From NCBI RefSeq assembly GCF_025685605.1, contig NZ_JAGTUT010000004.1, forward strand, positions 37,239 to 101,238: a stretch of 64,000 nucleotides of DNA, read 5' to 3'. Each line of letters starts with the position of its first letter. Position 1 is the stretch's first letter. Shown here piece by piece: positions 54,592 through 64,000 of this stretch. The position numbers were made by a program, and so were the translations under genes. The notes below the pieces were generated by a model, which saw only the letters and a list, made by a program, of their open reading frames with translations, was not told the origin of the DNA and searched no databases. This DNA comes from Granulicella arctica. GTDB lineage: Bacteria; Acidobacteriota; Terriglobia; Terriglobales; Acidobacteriaceae.

Positions 54592-55209
54592 TCACCTTAA
54601 GTCTTTGAACAGTGACGATGCTTTCAGGAACGTTTTGACTGAGGTGGCGACCGAGTTGGGCATCCACGGACTGAGATAGATTCGGTCGATGCAGTCGAGG
54701 GAAATCTTTTGTTCGAAGACTGTCACTTCCTCGAGCTGGCGTTCGTACAACAACCGGTACTCACATTCAGGAGAGAAAGGAAACCGCTTAAGGAAAGGCA
54801 TCTGGCTTGCGCCATGAACATGCTTTCCGAGATCATTTATCTTGACGTACTCGACCCGGCCGTGGCGGATATCTGGGTTAGCGTTCAGCGCCGTCAGCAG
54901 TCGTTCGCGTTTGAAGGCGATACTGACGCCACTCGGTCCATGCGCGAAGGTATACCAATGATGATATGTTTCTGGCGCCTCAGAAAGGCACACTGCGAGT
55001 ACAGTCCTAATCTCCTGGACCGATTGGTATTGCTGGATGAAGAACGCGTCCTGCCGGTCATCCCACGTTTCCGGAGAAAGGAAAGTGAGACACGAATGCT
55101 GCACCATGTGAAGAAGTGCAGGCAGATGCGTATACCGTCTCAGAATCGTATCGAGGTAGTCCACTGGGCTCCGAGTTGTTATTGCTCCCACTGAGACTTG
55201 GAGCTGCAA
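54592..55209 (-). CDS. DUF2971 protein
   Basis: A 205-residue protein. Typical order is LLHMVQHSCLTFLSPETWDD, VCLSEAPETYHHWYTFAHGP and GVSIAFKRERLLTALN, then ECEYRLLYE and IDRIYLSPWMP. The family is often found in defence and toxin neighbourhoods; activity is not established. It is 73 bp before the DUF6602 gene on the same strand, likely an operon. Confidence 0.75.
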   Translation of the reverse strand: MQLQVSVGAITTRSPVDYLDTILRRYTHLPALLHMVQHSCLTFLSPETWDDRQDAFFIQQYQSVQEIRTVLAVCLSEAPETYHHWYTFAHGPSGVSIAFKRERLLTALNANPDIRHGRVEYVKINDLGKHVHGASQMPFLKRFPFSPECEYRLLYERQLEEVTVFEQKISLDCIDRIYLSPWMPNSVATSVKTFLKASSLFKDLR

Positions 55210-55238
55210 TCTAGGTTACGTCAGAGGCATGCCCTTTG

Positions 55239-55391
55239 CTAGGACACTCGCTCAAGTGCAGTGGTTTGTGACTGCGCTCTCTTCCGCTCGTCGGCAGAGC
55301 GACGCACTGATTCCATAACGATAGATGGATCGAAAAAGCTATAAAGTTGCGTAGCGAATTCTTCGTTGTTCACTTCTATCTCCAAGAGCAC
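55239..55391 (-). pseudogene. C-terminal protein fragment of unknown family
   Basis: A 50-residue reading, VLLEIEVNNEEFATQLYSFF to ALERVS, with normal amino-acid composition but no convincing start (only a GTG). It is co-directional with the DUF2971 gene, possibly a relic of an upstream operon member. Confidence 0.35.
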
Positions 55392-55704
55392 GGGCCTGTT
55401 GGAATTAATCCCTCAGGTCTCGAATAGCGTGTTAGACATCGGGATGATCGTCGTCTAATTTGTTCTGTCCATCCGCATAGACGCGCCAAGAACATGTGAT
55501 CCGATCCCGGGTCTCCCTTGATTTACGCTAAATCGCCAATGCACATTTCGAGTTTCTGGAAACGTGCGTTGGCCTATTGTCGCCAACTGAGGACGGGATT
55601 GGTGGCGATGAGTCGACTTCTAGCGACTTCCCGTACTGAGTATTCTGTTTTAGACCGAGCTGGAGTCGTCCATGATCTATTCTCAAAATGTGTAGGAGTC
55701 GAAG

Positions 55705-56514
55705 ATGGACAGTCCTGTTGTTTGGTTTCCCCAGATATGTGAGGCTACCTGTGAGATGCCTCGCCTCGCCGCCCTGGACGTTCTTGATTCTCTGAGTGAC
55801 GAGGCGTTTTCGAAGGAGTATGCAGCGCGGTCGATGCCTTTTCTATTGCGGCTGGGTTCGCCAACGTTCGCTGAAGCAGAGATCCTGGGTCTGCTGCAAG
55901 GGGCCTACGGCGATCAGACCGTAAACGTCCGTTTCGGCAATATGGCAGATCCGGGTAGCTACCTGAATCGCCGCGAAGAAGAGATGCCCCTAAGAAATTT
56001 CATTGGGGAACACTTCATGCAGGTAAACGATGCCGGGACGGCCTATGCCGCCGGCACCGTGATACCCGTCGAGATGGCGCGCGATCTCGGGGTCCCTTTT
56101 CCGATGTTCTACCCTGAGTATTTCTTCAATGCGCCACGGATGTGGATGGGTAAGGAGGGAACGGTGACTGCCCTGCACAAGGACATCCCGGACAACTTCT
56201 CGTTCGCATACTTCGGTGCCAAAGAATGGCTCCTCTATCCGCCAGCCGATTTTCCTTATCTATACATGATTCATCCGAACCCGAAGGCACTTCCAGAATT
56301 CGGGGTCAGCATGGTTAACGCAAAGTCTCCGGATGCAATGCGCTTCCCGGAGTTCTCGAAGGCTACACCGATCTCCATCACGCAGCGTGCCGGCGACCTG
56401 CTCTATGTGCCTGCGGGGTGGAGTCATTTCGTGGAGAACCACGAAGACTCTCTGATGATCAATTTCTGGTTAAGACGCGGAAGATCCCCCGCAGTGTTAG
56501 GCAGGGACCGATGA
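55705..56514 (+). CDS. Cupin-8/JmjC-like Fe(II) 2-oxoglutarate oxygenase
   Basis: 269 residues from the ATG at 55705 behind AGGAGTCG. The double-stranded beta-helix core carries TALHKDIPDNF near 155 (the H-x-D of the iron triad) and LLYVPAGWSHFVENHEDSLM near 233-250, with the second His. A large N-terminal helical region binds substrate. Such enzymes hydroxylate ribosomal proteins, tRNA or small molecules; the target is unknown. Isolated gene, 285 bp before PadR. Confidence 0.75.
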   Translation: MDSPVVWFPQICEATCEMPRLAALDVLDSLSDEAFSKEYAARSMPFLLRLGSPTFAEAEILGLLQGAYGDQTVNVRFGNMADPGSYLNRREEEMPLRNFIGEHFMQVNDAGTAYAAGTVIPVEMARDLGVPFPMFYPEYFFNAPRMWMGKEGTVTALHKDIPDNFSFAYFGAKEWLLYPPADFPYLYMIHPNPKALPEFGVSMVNAKSPDAMRFPEFSKATPISITQRAGDLLYVPAGWSHFVENHEDSLMINFWLRRGRSPAVLGRDR

Positions 56515-56798
56515 CAGGAGTTGACTCCATTATCCTGTCCTTGTTTCGTTGCATGTGCCAGGGTTAGATCTTATTTCTCGAGCAATCCTCTTTCTCATTT
56601 GGCGGTCGCTGGTGATAAACCGACTTGTCAGGACTGGCGCCACGAAGACCTTCAGTGTCGTCCTACAGTCGATTCGCGGAGCGCCAACGCGCTGGATGAG
56701 CGAGTCGGCCTGCACTCAGCTCCTGTTGTTTCCCCAATGGGAATGTGTCATTCTCCTGTTGGTAGCCAAAATGTCAGATGTGGTGAGGCCAAACGTTC

Positions 56799-57142
56799 AT
56801 GAAGACCAAGAAGGATGTGCAATCGGGGACGCTGGCCCTGATGGTGCTGAAAACGCTTGACGTGCTCGGACCCCAGCACGGGTACGGCATTGCCCGGCGG
56901 ATCGAGCAGATCAGCGGCGACAAGCTCTTCGTTAATCAGGGCACTCTCTACCCGGTACTGCTGAGGCTGGAACAGGAGGGTGCGGTTGAGTCGGATTGGG
57001 GATCTTCTGAGAACAACCGCCGCGCCCGCTTTTATCGTCTGACGCGCGCGGGGCACAAGCTCCTCGAAGCCGAGAAGCGCGATTGGGAGCAAACCACGGC
57101 GATCATCACACGGTTCTTTGAAGTGAAAGCCGAGGATCTGGC

Positions 57143-57146
<4 letters not shown>
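56799..57146 (+). CDS. PadR-family repressor
   Basis: A 115-residue protein: winged-helix with VQSGTLALMVLKTLDVLGPQ, HGYGIARRIEQISG, VNQGTLYPVLLRLEQEGAVE and a C-terminal dimer helix (LTRAGHKLLEAEKRDWEQTT), the acidobacterial PadR subgroup. It overlaps the permease start by 4 bp. It presumably represses its own operon; the ligand is unknown. Confidence 0.9.
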
Positions 57147-59779
<2,633 letters not shown>

Positions 59780-59910
59780 ATACAGGGCAGCGCTCTATCG
59801 GCGTCTTGTGAAACGAACGTTTACGCAACAATCTCAGGGTAGGCTCGAAGCCCAGTCTTTCAAGGATGTCCTTATCCGCTCAGCTTCTCGGAACTAGATA
59901 CTCTCAAGTC

Positions 59911-59967
59911 CTAGTCTACTAGTTGACAGCTTGGGCTTCCGTGCTTCATAGTCCTAGTTGACTAGGA
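59911..59967 (+). promoter_or_regulatory. BlaI-type operators overlapping the promoter
   Basis: Two dyads with identical core CTAGT-nn-ACTAG at 59911-59922 and 59954-59965 (the second extends to TCCTAGT-TG-ACTAGGA), 43 bp apart. A perfect -35 TTGACA lies at 59923 and a -10-like CATAGT at 59947 between them. The second dyad is 8 bp before the BlaI start: a classic BlaI/MecI autorepression layout. Confidence 0.75.
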
Positions 59968-59974
59968 GTCAGCG

Positions 59975-60355
59975 ATGAAGCGCAGGAAAGCGAATGAACA
60001 GATACCTCCCATGGAGCTGTCCATTATGAACGTTCTTTGGGATAACGGCCCCTGCAGCGTGCAAGAGGTGCAGACGAAATTATCTGGCGAGTCTGCCTAC
60101 ACTACCGTGCAGACCACCTTGAACACGATGGAAAAGAAGGGAAGAACAAAGCGGGATCTGCAAGGTCGGGCCTACGTCTATGAAGCCGCCCTTTCGCGGG
60201 AAGCCGCGATGAAGACCGCTGTTCGAGATCTCGTTGATCGTATGTTCTCGGGTTCCGTGGAAAGCCTGATGATGAACCTTGTGAAAGCAGAGGAGGTCGA
60301 TGAGGCAACGTTTAAGAGGCTGAGGAAGGTAATTGCGGACCGGAGTCAGAGATGA
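59975..60355 (+). CDS. BlaI/MecI-family repressor
   Basis: A 126-residue winged-helix protein: LSIMNVLWDNGPCSVQEVQT, SAYTTVQTTLNTMEKKGRTK, then the dimerisation tail. It overlaps the sensor start by 4 bp. By analogy with BlaR1/BlaI it represses the operon until cleaved after sensor activation. No beta-lactamase is nearby. Confidence 0.9.
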   Translation: MKRRKANEQIPPMELSIMNVLWDNGPCSVQEVQTKLSGESAYTTVQTTLNTMEKKGRTKRDLQGRAYVYEAALSREAAMKTAVRDLVDRMFSGSVESLMMNLVKAEEVDEATFKRLRKVIADRSQR

Positions 60356-61884
60356 GCACATTCACAATCTGGTGTACGTTCTTTGTTTTCAACTCCGCTT
60401 GGCAACTGGTAGCTCTGATCGCCGTTACCGCTCTGCTCCATCGGATATTTCCCAGGATGCCGAATGGACTGCAGTATCGCCTCTGGGTTGGCTGCTTTCT
60501 GCTCGCGGTCTCTTTGCCCGTAATCTCGACCTATTTAGCTTTGGTTCCTGCTCATTCTCCTGCTGCTGTTCCAGTGAACGACGCAAATCGTTGGAAGGTG
60601 CCGAGACAGCCTGATCGCGGGCGGTTGACGTTGCACCTAACGGAAGTTCCTGTAACGCATTCGGATTGGTCCTTGCTCAGCATCGTGGCGGGGCTCTACC
60701 TGGCCTGTTTAGCTTTCGCATTGAGGCGCTTTCTGCTTCGCATGAACATAACGCGCCGCATTGTGGCTTTCAAGAACCCACTCACTCTACGAGTCGCCGA
60801 TTTTGAACTGCGGCAAGACAGGGTGAACGACAGAGGTCGAACAGTCGAGTTCTTTGAGAGTTCGGAGTTGCAAAGCCCTGCTACCCTGAGCTGGCCCCAG
60901 CCCATGATCATGCTTCCTCCGAGGTTTGAGCTTATGCCCGGAGAAGAGAAGGCAGCTGTGATCGCTCATGAACTGGCGCATGTTCAGAGGCATGATTTCC
61001 AGATGAACTTGCTCTTCGAGGCATTGTCATTAGCACTCTGCTATCACCCGGCAATGCCCTGGCTGAAGCGCCGTATAGCAGAGTGCCGTGAAGCTGTGTG
61101 CGACGATATGGCGGCCGAAGCTACTTCTGGCCGCACCGCGTATGCGGCGTGCTTGCTGAACGTGGCACAGAGGACGACGGCCCACGCTTCATTTCGAACA
61201 AGCTTATCGCTTGGAATTTCAGATACCGAACTTGAAGGGAGAATTATGAAACTCGTCCACTCCCCGCTGATCCTGAGCAATCGCTGCAGATCACTCCTCC
61301 ACGCACTTTGTGCGGTTGTTCTAGCGTCCTCTAGCTTTGGAATCCTTTATTTCAGTTTGCATCCCCCGACCGTGCAAGCGGCTGGCCTACCTGCATTCTC
61401 TTTCGACCCATCTCAGACGTTTGACACGTTGCCGCCAAAAGCACAGAGAAAGCAGGCTCCTGACTTCACCCTTGTAGACAACAACGGAAAGACAGTCACT
61501 CTCTCGAACTACAAAGGAAAGGTCGTTCTTCTAGACTTCTGGGCAACGTGGTGCGGCGGCTGCAAGTTGGAGATCCCTTGGTACATGGGTTTTGATCGCA
61601 AGTATCGCCACGACGGACTTGCGGTCATCGGTGTTTCGATGGACGAAAAAGGATGGGAGGTCGTACGTCCTTTTCTAGCGAAGAAGAAAGATGACGAAAC
61701 GGGAGGCATGATCGCAATGCAATATCCTATCGTGATCGGTAACGACGCCTTGGCTGGCCGCTTCGGGCTGACGTCGATGCCAATGACCCTCCTCATTGAC
61801 AAAGACGGAAAGATCGCCGTTTCACATACCGGCGTGGTGGATAAAGACAATTTCGAGGGCAACATCAGGGAGCTATTGAAATAA
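60352..61884 (+). CDS. M56 metallopeptidase sensor fused to a TlpA thioredoxin domain
   Basis: A 510-residue protein. Four TMs and the M56 motif HELAHVQRHDF (zinc protease, near 204) come first, followed by a TM near 320. The extracytoplasmic part is not a penicillin-binding sensor but a TlpA/AhpC-like thioredoxin domain (QAPDFTLVDNNGKTVTLSNY, FWATWCGGC near 398, SMPMTLLIDKDGK). A redox or thiol signal in the envelope may be transmitted to the protease and BlaI. The fusion replaces the antibiotic-binding sensor. Confidence 0.85.
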   Translation: MSTFTIWCTFFVFNSAWQLVALIAVTALLHRIFPRMPNGLQYRLWVGCFLLAVSLPVISTYLALVPAHSPAAVPVNDANRWKVPRQPDRGRLTLHLTEVPVTHSDWSLLSIVAGLYLACLAFALRRFLLRMNITRRIVAFKNPLTLRVADFELRQDRVNDRGRTVEFFESSELQSPATLSWPQPMIMLPPRFELMPGEEKAAVIAHELAHVQRHDFQMNLLFEALSLALCYHPAMPWLKRRIAECREAVCDDMAAEATSGRTAYAACLLNVAQRTTAHASFRTSLSLGISDTELEGRIMKLVHSPLILSNRCRSLLHALCAVVLASSSFGILYFSLHPPTVQAAGLPAFSFDPSQTFDTLPPKAQRKQAPDFTLVDNNGKTVTLSNYKGKVVLLDFWATWCGGCKLEIPWYMGFDRKYRHDGLAVIGVSMDEKGWEVVRPFLAKKKDDETGGMIAMQYPIVIGNDALAGRFGLTSMPMTLLIDKDGKIAVSHTGVVDKDNFEGNIRELLK

Positions 61885-62052
61885 GGGTTGTTCTGGATAC
61901 GGGTTCTGAAGTGGCATTCAGCTCTCCACGCCTGTACCTTCAGCCTGTGTTGCCGCAAAAATCAATTGGCCATTTCTCTGCAAAGTACAAATGTCCGTGG
62001 TAGTCTGTGCGGTCGATAATGTGGGAATCGCTGCACCTGCGATATAAAGGAC

Positions 62053-62173
62053 CGTAGCTCTTAACGGCTAGCTACGTGAGACTTGCCCGCTTTCGGGAAG
62101 TCTTGAACAGCGTACAGGCGTTGCGGGGTGTCCCCGCTGAGAGGGTGAGGGAAGACGCCGGGCTTTATCGGCG
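62053..62173 (+). ncRNA. Candidate structured RNA/leader with four hairpins
   Basis: In order: CGTAGCT-(10)-AGCTACG at 62053-62076; GACTT-g-CCCG-cttt-CGGG-AAGTC at 62080-62102; GCGGGG-tgt-CCCCGC at 62123-62137; CGCCG-(8)-CGGCG at 62156-62173. The first two and third are strong. It lies 73 bp before the gene at 62246. No Rfam family is recognised. Direction assumed from the downstream gene. Confidence 0.45.
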
Positions 62174-62245
62174 ACTGGACTCAGGAGGAGACATCCCCCT
62201 CTAAACTTTTGTTAGTTGAGAGTCTAATTATGGAAGGAGAGCGAT

Positions 62246-62485
62246 ATGGAGCACCGTGAACTGCTGACACAATTCCTTCTTGAGGCTTTCCCAAACCCTG
62301 ATCGAATAGGGTGCCCGGATGAAGAGGCAGTGCAGGCCCTGGCACAGAACGGGCCGACTCCAAATGATCCGGTACTTCGTCATGTTGGCTCCTGCTCAGA
62401 GTGCTACAGGGAGTACCGGCACTACTGCCAAGACGAAGCAGAACGTAAAGCTGGGCTACTTACACCTTCGTCAAGGCCAAATTAG
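62246..62485 (+). CDS. Zinc-finger anti-sigma-like small protein
   Basis: A 79-residue protein. CPDEEAVQALAQ and HVGSCSECYREYRHYC form the His-x3-Cys-x2-Cys zinc anti-sigma pattern seen at the start of many FecR/anti-sigma proteins, but without a TM segment. Start supported by GGAGAG. Directly before the SRAP gene (9 bp gap). Role unknown. Confidence 0.55.
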   Translation: MEHRELLTQFLLEAFPNPDRIGCPDEEAVQALAQNGPTPNDPVLRHVGSCSECYREYRHYCQDEAERKAGLLTPSSRPN

Positions 62486-62494
62486 GAGATTACG

Positions 62495-63214
62495 GTGTGT
62501 GGTCGATACGTCCGTCGCGGCGATAAACAGAAGATCGCGGAATACTTCCATGCAAACCCGCAGCCAGCCGAGCTGCCGATGCCGGGTGAAGACTACAACG
62601 TGGCTCCCACGACGTTCCAACCCATCATCCGACAGAGCAGGGAATCAGGCGATCGGGAGTTGGTGCTGGCGCGTTGGGGCCTCGTGCCGTTCTTCACGAA
62701 ATCGCTCGATGACGTTAAGGGGCTTTCGACGATCAATGCACGAGCCGAGTCGATTACGAAAGCTCCGACCTGGCGAGAGCCCATGAAGAAACGTCGCTGC
62801 ATCATCCCTGCCTCGGCATTTTATGAGTGGGAAAAAGCAGCAAAGCCGCCGAAGCAGCCTTACATCTTTGAACTTGCAAACGGCAAACCGCTGGGTTTCG
62901 CGGGCTTGTGGGATGCCTGGAAGGACAAGGATGGACATTGGCTCCAATCGTTCGCCATCGTGACTACAGAAGCGAACGAATTAATGGCCAAAATTCATCC
63001 GAGAATGCCGGTTATTCTTCATCCTCGTGACTATGACCGCTGGCTGGATCGGGAGGAGACGGAGCGCTTGCCCCTCGATCTCCTACGGCCACTGGAATCG
63101 GAAGAGATGGAGATGTTTGCGGCGAATCCGAAGGTTGGAAACGTACGCAACAATGGGCCTGAGCTCCTACGTGCCGCCGCTCTTGCCGCTGAAGACGGAA
63201 CGCTACCTCTATAA
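62495..63214 (+). CDS. SOS response-associated peptidase (SRAP, HMCES/YedK type)
   Basis: 239 residues from GTG. The catalytic Cys2 (MCGRYVRRG), the Asn region INARAE near 88, the Glu in FYEWEKA near 110 and HPRMPV near 170 are all conserved. These proteins form covalent protein-DNA crosslinks at abasic sites in ssDNA and protect stalled forks. It is preceded by a small zinc protein and often carried on plasmids. Confidence 0.9.
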   Translation: MCGRYVRRGDKQKIAEYFHANPQPAELPMPGEDYNVAPTTFQPIIRQSRESGDRELVLARWGLVPFFTKSLDDVKGLSTINARAESITKAPTWREPMKKRRCIIPASAFYEWEKAAKPPKQPYIFELANGKPLGFAGLWDAWKDKDGHWLQSFAIVTTEANELMAKIHPRMPVILHPRDYDRWLDREETERLPLDLLRPLESEEMEMFAANPKVGNVRNNGPELLRAAALAAEDGTLPL

Positions 63215-63348
63215 ACAGTTATACGTTTATGACGATAAGTTTTCGCAATTCAGAGTTTATGAACAGTCCCTCCCGAGATTCAGAAGCAAGGAAATCATTT
63301 AGATTGATCTTCGCCTTTTCTTCGCATACGCTCAAGGTCGTGGGTTCC

Positions 63349-63690
63349 ATGAAACGGCAGGCCAGGCGAGAGGAAGAGGAGGCACGTGCCAAAGGCTACC
63401 TGTCTGGCCATGCCAAGCACCCTCCTGCATGGCACCAGACGCAACGGCTCCTGGAGTGGCCGGGGTGCTCCATCGAGGCCCGATGCGGGTGCGGCTCCTC
63501 ATCTTGCTATCCATGCAAGCTCATGGCGTCACGCTACGGCAACGGAACCTTTGTAGACATCCTGCAAAGGCTCAAATGCAGCCGCTGCAAAGCCTCACCG
63601 GCAGAAATGTACTTCGTTGCCGGCCACCACCGGACATTTGGCTCTGGCGGACCCGATCCTAATTGGTCCCTGCCCATCCGTTTGCGCTAA
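63349..63690 (+). CDS. Small Cys-rich plasmid protein
   Basis: 113 residues from the ATG at 63349 (a longer frame reaches 63229). Basic helical N-terminus (KRQARREEEEARAKGYL), then a zinc-binding CGCGSSSCYPC and CSRCKASPAEMYF with a terminal GHHRTFGSG. Family unknown. It is 120 bp before the ParA gene, perhaps accessory to plasmid maintenance. Confidence 0.55.
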   Translation: MKRQARREEEEARAKGYLSGHAKHPPAWHQTQRLLEWPGCSIEARCGCGSSSCYPCKLMASRYGNGTFVDILQRLKCSRCKASPAEMYFVAGHHRTFGSGGPDPNWSLPIRLR

Positions 63691-63807
63691 TTGCAATGGA
63701 CCCGAACAGTGGGCAAGCGCCTGTGACACATCTGAGAGGAAGAATCGCCGCTATAACGGTCCGCACCTCGCTAGAGCGAGCATGAGAAAATAGGACGCGA
63801 GAAGCCT

Positions 63808-64000
63808 ATGAAAATTGTTTCGGTAATAAATTACAAAGGGGGCGTCGGAAAGACCTCCTTGACAGCGAATCTAGGAGCCCAGTTAGCCTTCAAAGGCAAG
63901 AAGGTTCTCTTGATCGACCTTGATGCGCAGGCAAGTCTAACCTTCTCGTTCATCCAACCTGACGAATGGAACGACAGATTTGCTTCTCAGAAGACCATCA
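63808..64000 (+). CDS. Second ParA-family ATPase (partial at window end)
   Basis: Starts MKIVSVINYKGGVGKTSLTA with a deviant Walker A KGGVGKTS and A' LIDLDAQAS, then SFIQPDEWND, and runs off the window. It is of the longer ParA/Soj class, distinct from the short parA at 9462. A CTCGCT/AGCGAG dyad lies in its upstream region (about 63769-63782). A replicon with two ParA genes may combine two plasmid backbones. Confidence 0.8.
   Translation, partial: MKIVSVINYKGGVGKTSLTANLGAQLAFKGKKVLLIDLDAQASLTFSFIQPDEWNDRFASQKTI

Noticed and set aside
56549..56860. A 103-residue frame before PadR
   Set aside because: It runs into the PadR gene in another frame and has no signature; treated as intergenic.
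62120..62150. CTGAGAGGG resembling part of a TPP riboswitch
   Set aside because: The other conserved TPP core segments are absent and no thiamine gene follows.

Overview
The window looks like a large plasmid or plasmid-derived replicon of an Acidobacteriota member (Granulicella/Terriglobus-like). The evidence is a PadR regulator overlapping an 878-residue orphan permease of the acidobacterial ADOP type, GC-rich codon use, two ParA genes, an iteron origin with its Rep protein, relics of a conjugation system, RepB-type primases and several mobile elements. The genus is an inference from gene content, because no rRNA or complete tRNA is present.

Layout. 0-6 kb: a wrecked VirB/MobF conjugation locus (virB2 intact; virB3, virB4, virB9, virB10 and the relaxase broken), whose fragment order and orientation show an inversion plus deletions. 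6-10.4 kb: the replication and partition core, with an XRE regulator, an iteron array phased at about 22 bp with a perfect DnaA box, repA, a small ParB-like protein, parA, and a centromere-like GTGTAC array. 10.4-14.5 kb: tyrosine integrase, a DUF1016 (YhcG-type) nuclease, an orphan VapB-like antitoxin and a DnaC-like ATPase. 15-19.3 kb: a c-di-GMP cluster (EAL-PAS protein, SLATT two-TM protein, membrane GGDEF cyclase). 19.6-22.2 kb: ssb copy 1, an IS110 relic and a frameshifted second DUF1016 gene. 22.5-31.9 kb: a co-directional envelope locus of a DUF4331 secreted protein, an internally duplicated TPR protein, a two-module NicO/HoxN nickel-cobalt transporter and a TonB-dependent receptor, probably a metal uptake system.

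32-46.6 kb is a repeat-rich plasmid housekeeping zone on the minus strand: ssb copy 2, three copies (one whole, two broken) of a RepB-like primase, small zinc-ribbon proteins, an IS481 element, a frameshifted ParB-family gene, a DUF6908 gene split by a Recombinase-In-Trio (RIT) element, and an ArdC-like zincin. 47-55.2 kb is accessory cargo: an ankyrin/DUF6438 secreted protein, an RNase H relic, an unusual winged-helix/Hsp20 fusion behind a 28-bp perfect palindrome, and DUF4238-like, DUF6602 (frameshifted) and DUF2971 genes, which together resemble a defence-type island. 55.7-64 kb: a cupin/JmjC-like oxygenase, PadR-ADOP, a BlaI/M56 pair whose sensor is fused to a TlpA thioredoxin domain, a candidate structured RNA, an SRAP (HMCES/YedK) protein and the start of a second ParA.

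Signals not explained by gene calls include a 118-125-bp three-copy repeat with covarying hairpins (one copy inside the IS481), palindromes within and beside both DUF1016 genes, the 28-bp palindrome, and precise rearrangement scars from which ancestral gene order can be read.
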